Made by a program: the position numbers and the translations under genes
Assembly: GCA_046262995.1 (NCBI GenBank)
Contig: JBHELQ010000194.1
Span: forward strand, 1 to 10,171
Length of the DNA: 10,171 nucleotides
Source: JBHELQ01 sp046262995
GTDB taxonomy: Bacteria; Actinomycetota; Thermoleophilia; Solirubrobacterales; Thermoleophilaceae
Direction: 5' to 3'
Notes under the pieces: model-generated
Told to the model about the DNA's origin: nothing
Database searches by the model: none
The model's input: only the letters and a program-made list of their open reading frames with translations
Shown: positions 1-7,024 of the stretch, in pieces
Layout of the letters: each line of letters starts with the position of its first letter
Position numbering within the stretch: position 1 is the first letter of the stretch

Positions 1-1820
1 CGGGCGAGGATGAACACCTCGTAGTCCATCGACAGGCCGTACAGGAAGGCAAACACCATCAGCGGGATCCACGACGAGATCGATCCCGTGGGGTCGATTC
101 CCCAGATCTGGCTGGAGCCGTGGCCGCTCTGCCAGACGAGCGTCATGACCCCCCAGGCGGCCGCGACCGACACGATGTTCAGCACCACCGCCTTGGCCGG
201 CAGCAGCACAGAGCGGAATGCCCGTGCGAGCAGCAGGAAGGTGAGCACGGCGATCAGGGCGATCATCAGCGGGAACGAGCCATACACGGCGTCGATGAAG
301 TCGGCGTTGACCGGTCCCGTGCCCCCTACCCGGGCGTCGGGGGACGCCGAGTGCCCGGCGTCGTGGACGGCCTGGATCGTGTCGCGGCCGGCCGAGGACT
401 CGTCGCCCTCGTGGGGTACCGCGGTCACCACCGCCTGCCCCGCCCGGCGCCAGTCCGGCCCGGCCGGGGCGGCCGCACCGTGGACGCCCTCAACGCGACC
501 CTGCTCGGAGGCCACCTTCGCGGCATCGGCCGCCGGGACCAGGGTCTCGACCGGCACGATCGCGCCCTTGCCGATCCCCGAGCTCTTGAGATCGTCCAGG
601 CCGCGCTTGGCCGCTCCCGCCTTGGCGATCGTGTCGGGGTCTGCGTCACCGAGATGCAGGTTCGTCGCGGGAACCGCGAGCAGCGCTAGCAGCGCCATTG
701 CGACCAGGGCCGCGAGTCCCCTGCGGCGAACGATGGCCTCGGACCAGCGCTGCCAGAAGCCGTGGCTGCGGTCCCTCCGCCGGATGCGTCGCCGGTCGAG
801 GCGCGGACCAACGGTGGCGAGGATGACCGGGAGCAGGGTGATCGCCGAGAGCGTCGCCACGAGCGGTATCAGCAGTCCCCCGTAGCCCATGCTGCGCAGG
901 AACGGAAGCGGCAGCGCGATCAGCGCGAGCAGGCCGACCGCCACGGTGGTGCCGGAGAAGACGACCGCCCGTCCGGCGGTGCCCATCGCGGCGGTCACGG
1001 CCTCGTCTCCCCGGAGGCCCTTCTCCCGCTCCTCGCGCCAGCGGACCACGATCAGCAGCGCATAGTCGATCGAGATCCCGAGTCCGATCAGCGCGACCAG
1101 GAACTGGACTACCGGTGAGACGTCGGTGATCGCGGTGAGCCCCCAGAGCAGGAGGAAGGAGACGAGGATGGAGCAGATCGCCATGCCGATCGGCACGAGC
1201 GCCAGCGCCGACCCGAAGACGAAGACCAGAACCAGCAGCGCGCCGACACCTCCGATCAGCGCCTCCAGAAAGACGCCCGGCCCGTCGTTGCCGGCGCCGG
1301 AGGAGTCGGACAGGGCGTCGAAGCCGCTCAACCGCACCGGCGCGCCGGCCACGCTCGAGCCCCTGAGGGCGTGGCGCAGGCGACGCTCGGCGTTCACGTT
1401 GCCCCCGAAGGCGTCGTCGCTGCGCCTGGGGAACACGTAGACGAACGTGGTCCGCCCATCCTTCGATGCGAAGGCGCGGTCGCCGGTGGACCCGAAACCG
1501 GCGATGCGCGAGCCCGGGACGGCCTTCCGGGCGGTCCGCTCGACCCCGCGCAGCCCCGCGCGCACCCCCGGCGAGCTGATGGTCTTGCCCTTCGGCAGCG
1601 ACACCACCGGCACGAACGGCGGGCTCTCGCCGCCGTTGCCGTAGATGCGGATGATCTGCTGGCTCGTCTCCCAGCCCTCGCGGCCGGGGACGCTGAAGCG
1701 CTGGTTGAGCGCCTTCGAGGCCGGTCCGGCGGCGACGATGCCGACCAGCGTCAGAAGGATCCAGCCCGCGGCAATGAGCCGCTTATGGGCGAGGACGCGG
1801 CGGGTGAGCTGCTGCATCAT
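1..1820 (-). CDS. MMPL/RND-family membrane transporter, C-terminus cut by window edge
   Basis: Proton-driven inner-membrane exporter of the MmpL type, a family that moves lipids or other hydrophobic substrates out of the cytoplasm. The frame is open for 606 codons from ATG 1820 to the left edge with no stop. The family is usually about 700-750 residues, so roughly the last 100-150 are missing. TM1 is at residues 14-32, followed by a large periplasmic loop (35-180). A membrane block (185-340) carries GLGISIDYALLI with Asp252-Tyr253. A hydrophobic segment at 366-384 leads to a second periplasmic loop, and a second membrane block starts near 513 and carries YGLSMDYEVF with Asp599-Tyr600. The two Asp-Tyr pairs match the proton-relay pairs known from mycobacterial MmpL3. 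A weak GGAG lies 11 bases before the ATG; the next codon is also ATG. The gene lies 72 bp downstream of the FAD oxidoreductase on the same strand, so co-transcription is possible. The substrate cannot be read from the sequence. Confidence 0.93.
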   Translation of the reverse strand, partial: MMQQLTRRVLAHKRLIAAGWILLTLVGIVAAGPASKALNQRFSVPGREGWETSQQIIRIYGNGGESPPFVPVVSLPKGKTISSPGVRAGLRGVERTARKAVPGSRIAGFGSTGDRAFASKDGRTTFVYVFPRRSDDAFGGNVNAERRLRHALRGSSVAGAPVRLSGFDALSDSSGAGNDGPGVFLEALIGGVGALLVLVFVFGSALALVPIGMAICSILVSFLLLWGLTAITDVSPVVQFLVALIGLGISIDYALLIVVRWREEREKGLRGDEAVTAAMGTAGRAVVFSGTTVAVGLLALIALPLPFLRSMGYGGLLIPLVATLSAITLLPVILATVGPRLDRRRIRRRDRSHGFWQRWSEAIVRRRGLAALVAMALLALLAVPATNLHLGDADPDTIAKAGAAKRGLDDLKSSGIGKGAIVPVETLVPAADAAKVASEQGRVEGVHGAAAPAGPDWRRAGQAVVTAVPHEGDESSAGRDTIQAVHDAGHSASPDARVGGTGPVNADFIDAVYGSFPLMIALIAVLTFLLLARAFRSVLLPAKAVVLNIVSVAAAWGVMTLVWQSGHGSSQIWGIDPTGSISSWIPLMVFAFLYGLSMDYEVFILA

Positions 1821-1845
1821 GGCGGGGCGGTCTCCGGGGTCGGGG

Positions 1846-1871
1846 GCCAGGGTCCCTGGCGGCAGGGACCC
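1846..1871 (-). promoter_or_regulatory. Two overlapping inverted repeats in the FAD-MMPL gap
   Basis: Two palindromes share bases. One is GCCAGGG-T-CCCTGGC (1846-1860, 7-bp arms, 1-base centre). The other is GGGTCCCTG-GCGG-CAGGGACCC (1850-1871, 9-bp arms, 4-base loop). They cannot both form as RNA hairpins at once. They lie between the oxidoreductase stop (1893) and the MMPL start (1820). In the minus-strand transcript the 9-bp hairpin would come first and is not followed by a U run, so it is not a standard intrinsic terminator. It could be an attenuator-like switch, a partial terminator, an mRNA-processing element, or an operator for a dimeric repressor. The inverted repeats are directly visible; a function is only inferred. 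Confidence 0.45.
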
Positions 1872-1892
1872 CAGTGATTTATCAGGTCGGGT

Positions 1893-3125
1893 TCAGCTGC
1901 TCGCCGCGGAGCCCGCCTGGGCCATGATGCGCCCCACGTTCTCGGGCGCGAAGAACTCGGGCGCCGGGAGCGTCCCGGCCATGACGCTGACGAAGCCCCG
2001 CATCGCCTCCTCGCTCGTCGCAACGGCGCCCATGAGCTGTTGCAGCTCGGGTGCGGGGGGCTCGATCCTCGCGAAGTCGCAGGTGAGCTCGAACATGGCG
2101 AGCGCGTCCTGGTCGCGGCTCTGCTGATAGTCGGTCATCGCCTCGTCGTACTCGCGGCTCCCGGAGAAGGCATCGTCCAGGGCTCCGGACAGCAGCTCGG
2201 CGTCGCGGAAGGCATCGCTGATGCCCCAGGCCGTGATCGGATCCTTGTGGTAGCCCGCGTCGCCGACGAGCGCCCAGCCCGGCCCGTGGGGCTTTCGGAA
2301 GAAGTTCGGCAGGTCGCCCGTGCCGACGAAGCGTGTCTCGCGCTTTGCGTCACGCATGCGCTCGGCGAACTCGGGCGCGAGCTCCAGCGACCTCATGTAG
2401 TTGCCCTCCACGTCCTTGCGGTTCGCGTCGAATTGCGCCCGCGGCCACCCCATGACCACGACCGTGAGGTCGTCGTGGGTCGGCAGCACGCCCCAGCCGC
2501 GCCCGTTCTCCGAGCGAATCCAGAACTCGACACCCTCGGTCGCCAGCCCGCTCCAGTAGGCGTAGTAGGAGGCCTCGAGGGTCGGCTTCTGGTTGTACTC
2601 ATCCGGCTGAACCGCCTTCGCCACCTGCGAGTGCTTGCCGTCAGCGCCGATGACGATGCGCCCCAGTTCCGTCACGGGGTCACCGCCCTTGCTGTGACCC
2701 CGGATTCCGGTCGCCTTCCCGTCCTCGAACACGACCTCGTCGACGGTGAACTTCTCGCGAAGCTCGGCCCCCGCCTCGACTGCGGCGTCCACGAGGAGCT
2801 TGTCGAGCACCGTGCGGCGCGGGCAGAAGGCATCCGAGATGCCTTCCTCCGCCGATGCCGGAGAGCCGGAGATGCGGATCGGGCCAAAGTCGTACGAGTA
2901 GTTCCTGATTGGCGGACAGCCGGTCGCTTCGAGCCGCTCGAGTAGTCCCCAGCGGTTCAGGGCCGCCACCCCGGGAGGGTGGATGAGATGAGTCGACATC
3001 GTGTCGCTCGGGAAGTCCGCCTTGTCCACCAGCAGCACCCGGTGGCCGTTGCGCGCGAGCAACATGGCGGTCGGGGAACCGCCGCAGCGCGCCCCCACCA
3101 CGATCGCGTCGTACCCCGTGCCCAT
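1893..3125 (-). CDS. FAD-dependent oxidoreductase/monooxygenase (FAD_binding_3-like)
   Basis: A 410-residue flavoprotein of the PHBH/geranylgeranyl-reductase-like fold, expected to oxidise or reduce a small organic or lipid substrate using FAD and NAD(P)H. The N-terminal beta-alpha-beta dinucleotide site is at residues 5-34; its glycine motif is non-canonical (VVGARCGGSPTAMLLAR, with Gly11, Gly15, Gly16 and the conserved Arg13). The DG motif (GADGKHS, 160-166) contacts both cofactors in this class. The GD motif is at 286-306 (ALVGDAGYHKDP, then GISDAFRDAELL). Length is normal for the family and there is no signal peptide or membrane segment, so it should be cytosolic. GGGGGAG at 3131-3137, five bases before ATG 3125, fixes the start. 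It is divergent from the aldo/keto reductase across 129 bp in which I see no clear promoter. It sits just upstream of the MMPL exporter, which suggests a shared metabolite, but the substrate is unknown. Confidence 0.9.
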   Translation of the reverse strand: MGTGYDAIVVGARCGGSPTAMLLARNGHRVLLVDKADFPSDTMSTHLIHPPGVAALNRWGLLERLEATGCPPIRNYSYDFGPIRISGSPASAEEGISDAFCPRRTVLDKLLVDAAVEAGAELREKFTVDEVVFEDGKATGIRGHSKGGDPVTELGRIVIGADGKHSQVAKAVQPDEYNQKPTLEASYYAYWSGLATEGVEFWIRSENGRGWGVLPTHDDLTVVVMGWPRAQFDANRKDVEGNYMRSLELAPEFAERMRDAKRETRFVGTGDLPNFFRKPHGPGWALVGDAGYHKDPITAWGISDAFRDAELLSGALDDAFSGSREYDEAMTDYQQSRDQDALAMFELTCDFARIEPPAPELQQLMGAVATSEEAMRGFVSVMAGTLPAPEFFAPENVGRIMAQAGSAASS

Positions 3126-3254
3126 GCGAGCTCCCCCATCGTTCGCAAGCTAGGCGGCAAGCATCTCACCGGCGTGGCTGGCCGCAAAGGGCGACCCGGG
3201 TTCGGACACTCCCTAAGGTCTTGTGCTGATCCCCCGCGAAAGGCCAACCCCACG

Positions 3255-4238
3255 ATGGACCAGCGCAAGCTCGCCTCCCTGAACGTCTCCGAGATCGGCC
3301 TCGGCTGCATGGGCATGTCCGCCTTCTACGGGACGACCGACGAGGGCGAGGCGCTCGCCACGATCGACCGCGCCCTGGAGCTCGGCTGCAACTTCCTCGA
3401 CACGGCGGAGGCCTACGGGCCGTTCAAGAACGAGGAGCTCGTGGGCAAGGCGATCGCCGGCCGCCGCGACCAGTTCGTGCTCGCGACCAAGTTCGCCACC
3501 CGCTACGAGCGCGACGAGAACGGCGAGCTCAAGCGCATCCTCGACGGCTCGCGCGACAACGTGCGGCGTGCGATCGAGGGCTCGCTCGAGCGCCTGGGCA
3601 CCGACCACGTCGACCTCTACTACCTGCACCGGGTCGACCCGGACACGCCGATCGAGGAGACCGTCGGCGCCATGGGCGAGCTGGTCCAGGAGGGCAAGGT
3701 CCGGCATCTGGGCCTGAGCGAAGCGGCGCCCGCCACCCTTCGCCGCGGCCACGATGAGCATCCGATCACGGCGCTGCAGACCGAGTACTCGCTCTGGGAG
3801 CGCGGCGTGGAGGAGGAGATCCTCCCGACCTGCCGCGAGCTCGGCATCGGCTTCGTCGCCTACTCGCCGCTCGGGCGCGGCTTCCTGTCGGGCCGATTCA
3901 AGTCACCCGAGGACCTGGACGAGGGTGACTTCCGCCGCAACGGGCCACGCTTCCAGGGGGACGCCCTGGAGCACAACCTGCGCCTGGTCGCGAAGGTCGA
4001 GGAGATCGCGAACGAGAAGGGCTGCACACCGGGCCAGCTCGCGCTCGCCTGGGTGCTGGCCCAGGGCCAGGACGTCGTCCCGATCCCCGGCACGAAGCGC
4101 CGCAAGTACCTGGAGGAGAACGTGGCGGCGGCCGAGGTCGAGCTGACGAGTGACGACCTGGCGCGCATCGACGCCGAGATCCCCGCCGCGGCGGGCGACC
4201 GCTACGACCGCGGCGGGATGACGGCGATCAACCGCTGA
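3255..4238 (+). CDS. Aldo/keto reductase
   Basis: A 327-residue NADPH-dependent oxidoreductase with a TIM-barrel fold, reducing aldehydes or ketones to alcohols in the cytosol. The catalytic tetrad is complete: Asp49 and Tyr54 in FLDTAEAYGP, Lys79 in LATKF and His125 in YYLHRVD. The N-terminal GLGCMGMSAFYG resembles the YakC-like subgroup. C-terminal cofactor-site sequence PIPGTKRRKYLEENVAA is present. The frame is open upstream to 2979, but that extension is antisense to the oxidoreductase and has no family resemblance. The homologous N-terminus begins at ATG 3255, preceded by GAAAGG (3238-3243, 11 bases away). A TAAGGT at 3214-3219 could be a -10 box but has no good -35 partner. Physiological substrate unknown. 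It converges with the VOC gene across 30 bp, where I see no strong terminator. Confidence 0.95.
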   Translation: MDQRKLASLNVSEIGLGCMGMSAFYGTTDEGEALATIDRALELGCNFLDTAEAYGPFKNEELVGKAIAGRRDQFVLATKFATRYERDENGELKRILDGSRDNVRRAIEGSLERLGTDHVDLYYLHRVDPDTPIEETVGAMGELVQEGKVRHLGLSEAAPATLRRGHDEHPITALQTEYSLWERGVEEEILPTCRELGIGFVAYSPLGRGFLSGRFKSPEDLDEGDFRRNGPRFQGDALEHNLRLVAKVEEIANEKGCTPGQLALAWVLAQGQDVVPIPGTKRRKYLEENVAAAEVELTSDDLARIDAEIPAAAGDRYDRGGMTAINR

Positions 4239-4268
4239 CGCGAGCCTCCGCGACAGCGACCTGGAGCA

Positions 4269-4688
4269 TCAGGAGTCGTGCAGCCAGGGCGCGTACGAGA
4301 TGCCGATGATCGCGCCCTCGTCCGAGAACAGCCTGGCGACCGTCTGGCCCCAGGGCATCTCGCGCGCGTGGTGCACCAGCTCGAAGCCCTTGCCCTCGAG
4401 CTCCTCGGCCGCCGCCTGCACGGCCTGCGCATCCTCGACCTCGAACTCCAGGCTCACCTGAGGGATCGTCCGGTCTGACGGCCACTCGCTCTGGCCGAAG
4501 CAGGCCTCGGCGGCCTCCGACAGCGGCCAGACCCCGAAGTGCTTGCAGCCGTCGATGTCCTCGCTCGAGTAGTAGTCGTCGCCCTCGTGGGGTTTCAGCG
4601 GCAGGCCCAGCGCGTCCAGGAACAGCTTGCGGCTCTCCGGTGGATCGGCCGCGACCACCGCGACGCCGGATACAAAGACAACGTTCAT
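4269..4688 (-). CDS. VOC superfamily (glyoxalase/bleomycin-resistance-like) protein
   Basis: A 139-residue protein with the vicinal-oxygen-chelate pattern of two beta-alpha-beta-beta-beta repeats. The first repeat begins with SGVAVVAADPPESRKLFLDALGLPL and contains His50 in CKHFGVW. The second begins with IPQVSLEFEVED (75-86) and continues through an alanine/glutamate-rich helix to GQTVARLFSDEGAIIGISY. The usual first-strand metal-ligand His is replaced by Gly/Val at residues 8-9. It may therefore bind metal differently or act as a binding protein rather than a classical glyoxalase. The frame runs upstream to 4886, but AGGGGAG at 4696-4702, seven bases before ATG 4688, sets the start; the upstream part lies antisense to the cupin. 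It is divergent from the cupin with 73 bp between starts. Substrate not identifiable. Confidence 0.85.
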   Translation of the reverse strand: MNVVFVSGVAVVAADPPESRKLFLDALGLPLKPHEGDDYYSSEDIDGCKHFGVWPLSEAAEACFGQSEWPSDRTIPQVSLEFEVEDAQAVQAAAEELEGKGFELVHHAREMPWGQTVARLFSDEGAIIGISYAPWLHDS

Positions 4689-4749
4689 CGGCTGACTCCC
4701 CTGGCTCGTTGACGGACCCACTATGAATGCATCACCCGCGAATTCGAAT

Positions 4750-4755
4750 AAGGAG
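4750..4755 (+). promoter_or_regulatory. Ribosome binding site that sets the cupin start at GTG 4762
   Basis: AAGGAG, six bases before GTG 4762, is a near-perfect Shine-Dalgarno sequence. The in-frame ATG at 4723 would place this site inside the coding region, has only the weak TGACGGA upstream, and would add 13 low-complexity polar residues outside the cupin fold. Confidence 0.8.
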
Positions 4756-4761
4756 AGTGCC

Positions 4762-5151
4762 GTGGCCGCGCCGTACACGCTGAAGAGGCTCAGCGAGCTG
4801 GAGGACTCCGCCGCCAGGTTCGGGGTCGGCGAGCACCAGGAGGCTCGCTTCGCGAAGGACGACCTGGAAGCGAAGGACACCGCCATGAGCTATCACCGGG
4901 TTCGCCCGAGCAAGCGCCAGGGCTTTGCTCACAGGCACGACGACGCGGAGGAGATCTACGTGGTGGTCGCGGGCTCCGGGCGCGTCAAGCTCGACGACGA
5001 CATCGTGGAGCTGGAGCCGCTCGACGCGCTTCGTGTGGACTCCGGGGTGACGCGCCAGTTCGAGGCGGGGTCCGACGGTCTCGACCTGCTCGCCTTCGGA
5101 CAGCGCCGCGACGGCGACGGGGAGGTGGTTCCGGACTGGTGGACCGACTGA
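4762..5151 (+). CDS. Small single-domain cupin protein
   Basis: A 129-residue protein with one conserved beta-barrel (cupin_2-like) and no membrane segments. Cupin motif 1 is clear at residues 54-73, GFAHRHDDAEEIYVVVAGSG: His57, His59 and Glu63 or Glu64 are the expected metal ligands, followed by the turn glycine. Motif 2 (about 84-103) has the Pro86 turn, but the usual metal-binding His is replaced by Arg98/Gln99. Metal binding may therefore be three-coordinate or absent. Such small cupins serve as sugar or small-molecule epimerases, dioxygenases or ligand-binding sensors; the sequence does not decide which. The GTG start is chosen from the ribosome binding site at 4750-4755. Its stop is only 2 bp from the stop of the converging LigD polymerase gene. 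Confidence 0.88.
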   Translation: MAAPYTLKRLSELEDSAARFGVGEHQEARFAKDDLEAKDTAMSYHRVRPSKRQGFAHRHDDAEEIYVVVAGSGRVKLDDDIVELEPLDALRVDSGVTRQFEAGSDGLDLLAFGQRRDGDGEVVPDWWTD

Positions 5152-5153
5152 GC

Positions 5154-6041
5154 CTAGGCCCGCTGGCGAAGGAGGGCCCGCGCCCGGCGCGCCATCCCCT
5201 TCCACGGATCGCCCTCGGCGTCGATCCGCTTGCCCAGGTTGGCGACCGTCCAGCGATCCGGCCTGAGCTTGGCGTCGGAGAGCTCCTCCCAGCGCAACGG
5301 CACCGCCACCGGAGCCTTCGCCTTGCTGCGCACCGTGTAGGGCGTAACCGCGTGCTGGGCGTAGGCGTTGCGGTTCACGTCCACGTAGATCTTCTGGCCG
5401 CGGTTCGCCTTCAGGTACTCGAGCGTCAGCCGGCGGGGGTCGTCCTCGACCATGCCCTCGGCGATCGAGCGAGCGAAGCGGTGCACGTCGGTGAAGCTCG
5501 GGCCGCGCCGCAGCGGGCACACCACGTGGATGCCGCGTGAGCCCGTGACCATCGCGTAGGGCACGAGCCCGGCATCCCGCAGGCGCTCGCCCGCCTCGCG
5601 CGCCGCGGCCCGCACGTCGGCGAAGCCGCCGCCCGATGGGTCGAAGTCGACGATCAGGCGGTCCGGCGCGCGCGGCTGGTCCGCGTGCGAGAGCCACGCG
5701 TGGAGCGTGATCACGTTCTGACCGGCCAGGTACACGAGCGTCGCCGCGTCCCGCGCCAGCACGTGCGTCACCGTGCCGCCGCGCTTCGCCACCGTCCCGC
5801 GGGCGATCCAGTCCGGAAAGTGGCCGGGGATTGCCTTCATGAAGTGGCCGTGGCCCTCGATCCCGCCCGGGAACGCCTGCAGCGCCAGCGGCCTGCCCGA
5901 CGCGTAGGGCAGCATCAGCGGCGCAACCCGCTCGTAGTGCTCGGCCAGGTCGCGCTTCGTGACCTTCGCGCGCGGGAAGAGCAGCTTGTCCGGGTGGGTC
6001 AGCTCGACGGTCCGGCGGCCGACCCTCAGGCGCTCGCTCAC
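5154..6041 (-). CDS. ligD: Stand-alone LigD polymerase/primase domain protein (NHEJ)
   Basis: A 295-residue archaeo-eukaryotic-primase-type polymerase. In bacterial non-homologous end joining this domain fills gaps and adds (ribo)nucleotides at breaks, working with Ku and a LigD ligase. The N-terminal THPDKLLFP motif is at 15-23. Catalytic motif I is IVDFDPSGGG with Asp132 and Asp134. Motif II is TGSRGIHV (166-173) with His172. The third acidic residue is Asp221 in IYVDVNRN, followed by TPYTVRSKAKAPVAVPLRWEEL. Length fits a lone POL domain with no phosphoesterase or ligase part. The GTG at 6041 overlaps the ligase stop (GTGA, 6038-6041), indicating translational coupling. The minus frame stays open far upstream (to 6857), but that region is antisense-phase noise over the ligase gene. 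Converges with the cupin with 2 bp between stops. Confidence 0.93.
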   Translation of the reverse strand: MSERLRVGRRTVELTHPDKLLFPRAKVTKRDLAEHYERVAPLMLPYASGRPLALQAFPGGIEGHGHFMKAIPGHFPDWIARGTVAKRGGTVTHVLARDAATLVYLAGQNVITLHAWLSHADQPRAPDRLIVDFDPSGGGFADVRAAAREAGERLRDAGLVPYAMVTGSRGIHVVCPLRRGPSFTDVHRFARSIAEGMVEDDPRRLTLEYLKANRGQKIYVDVNRNAYAQHAVTPYTVRSKAKAPVAVPLRWEELSDAKLRPDRWTVANLGKRIDAEGDPWKGMARRARALLRQRA

Positions 6042-7012
6042 TCCTCGCGCACCACCTCGCGCGGCGACTTGTCGAAGCGCAGGCCAAGGAAGCGCGGATG
6101 GCGCAGCCGCCCGTGGCGGGTCCACTCGCTGAAGCCGATCTCGGCCACCAGGCGCGGCTCGACCCAGGTGACGCCCCGCTCGCGGATCGATTCGTCCTCC
6201 GCGAAGGGCGATGTCTGCCGCTCGATCCTCCGCAGCTTCGCGCCGAGCTCCCGCAGCGTGGACTGGTCGAAGCCGGTGCCGACCTTGCCCGCATAGCGCA
6301 GCTCGCTGTCCGCGTAATAGCCCATGAGCAGCGCTCCCAGCTCGATGCGCGAGCCATACGGCTGCGTGTAACCGCCGATCACCAGCTCCTGCCCGCGCTC
6401 GCACTTGAACTTGAGCCAGTCGCGCGAGCGCTTGGCGGTGTAGGGACTGTCCGCCCGCTTGGCGATCAGCCCCTCCCAGCGCTTGCGGCAGGCCTCCTCG
6501 AAGTACGCCTCGCCATGCTCGTTGCGGTGCTGGGTCAGGCGGACCGGCCCCTTGAAGTCCAGCGCGCCTCGAAGCAGCCGCTTGCGCGCGCGCAGCGGCA
6601 GCCCGCGCACGTCGTTGCCGTCGAGCCAGATCAGGTCGAACGCGTAAAGGAAGACCGACACGTCCCGCTGGTGGCGCTGCGCCAGCCTGGCGAAGCTCGT
6701 CTGGGCGCCCGCGAAGGCCACCACCTCGCCGTCGACTGCGAATCGCTCGCACGGCTCCGCCGTAAGCGCATCGGCCAGCTCGGGGTAGCGCGCGTTCAGC
6801 GACAGGTCGTTGCGGGACAGCATTCGCAGCTGCTTGCCCGAGCGGATCGCGATGCAACGGATGCCGTCGAGCTTGCGCTCGTAGATCCAGTCCGGGTCGG
6901 AGAAGCGCTCGCCGGTGAGCACGGCCTTCATCGCGTCGGCCCGTTGCGGCGGGCCGGCCCGCCGCACGAGGGCGCGCTCCTCCTGGCTCAGCCCCTCGAG
7001 CGGCGGGCTCAC
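6038..7012 (-). CDS. ligD: ATP-dependent DNA ligase (LigD ligase-domain/LigC type)
   Basis: A 324-residue ligase that seals nicks or double-strand breaks using ATP through a lysyl-AMP intermediate. All nucleotidyltransferase motifs are visible: motif I ERKLDGIR with nucleophile Lys47; Ia SRND (66-69); III VDGEVVAF (93-100); IIIa YAFDLIWLDG (123-132); IV EGLIAK (180-185); V WLKFK (199-203). An OB-fold domain follows from about 205, ending with a motif-VI-like PRFLGLRFDKSP. Length matches a lone NHEJ ligase core (catalytic plus OB) without the phosphoesterase and polymerase parts of fused LigD. The start is uncertain: GTG 7012 lacks a good ribosome binding site but is 12 bases from the lipoprotein stop, so coupled re-initiation is plausible. 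ATG at 6931 (codon 28) is an alternative just before the conserved part. It overlaps the polymerase gene by 4 bases. Confidence 0.94.
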   Translation of the reverse strand: MSPPLEGLSQEERALVRRAGPPQRADAMKAVLTGERFSDPDWIYERKLDGIRCIAIRSGKQLRMLSRNDLSLNARYPELADALTAEPCERFAVDGEVVAFAGAQTSFARLAQRHQRDVSVFLYAFDLIWLDGNDVRGLPLRARKRLLRGALDFKGPVRLTQHRNEHGEAYFEEACRKRWEGLIAKRADSPYTAKRSRDWLKFKCERGQELVIGGYTQPYGSRIELGALLMGYYADSELRYAGKVGTGFDQSTLRELGAKLRRIERQTSPFAEDESIRERGVTWVEPRLVAEIGFSEWTRHGRLRHPRFLGLRFDKSPREVVREE

Positions 7013-7024
7013 GCCCGCAGTGTC

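Noticed and set aside
397..416. Near-identical run TCGTCGCCCTCGTGGGGT, also present at about 4574-4591
   Set aside because: Both copies lie inside genes and encode PHEGDE in the transporter and PHEGDD in the VOC protein. This looks like chance similarity under GC-rich codon use, not a mobile repeat.
3126..3254. Possible promoter elements between the oxidoreductase and the aldo/keto reductase (TAGCTT on minus, TAAGGT on plus, GCAAGC repeated)
   Set aside because: No partner -35 boxes and no convincing operator symmetry; the short repeats are within what chance would give.
6030..6045. The ligase-polymerase junction as a frameshift in a fused LigD
   Set aside because: The ligase ends naturally after its motif-VI-like end, the polymerase begins at its own normal N-terminus, and the 4-base stop/start overlap is typical of coupled genes. 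No linker or phosphoesterase remnant is seen.
5154..6857. Longer minus-strand frame (567 codons) extending the LigD polymerase upstream
   Set aside because: The upstream part overlaps the ligase gene in another phase and is low-complexity Arg/Ala/Gly-rich. The conserved domain begins just after the GTGA overlap at 6041.
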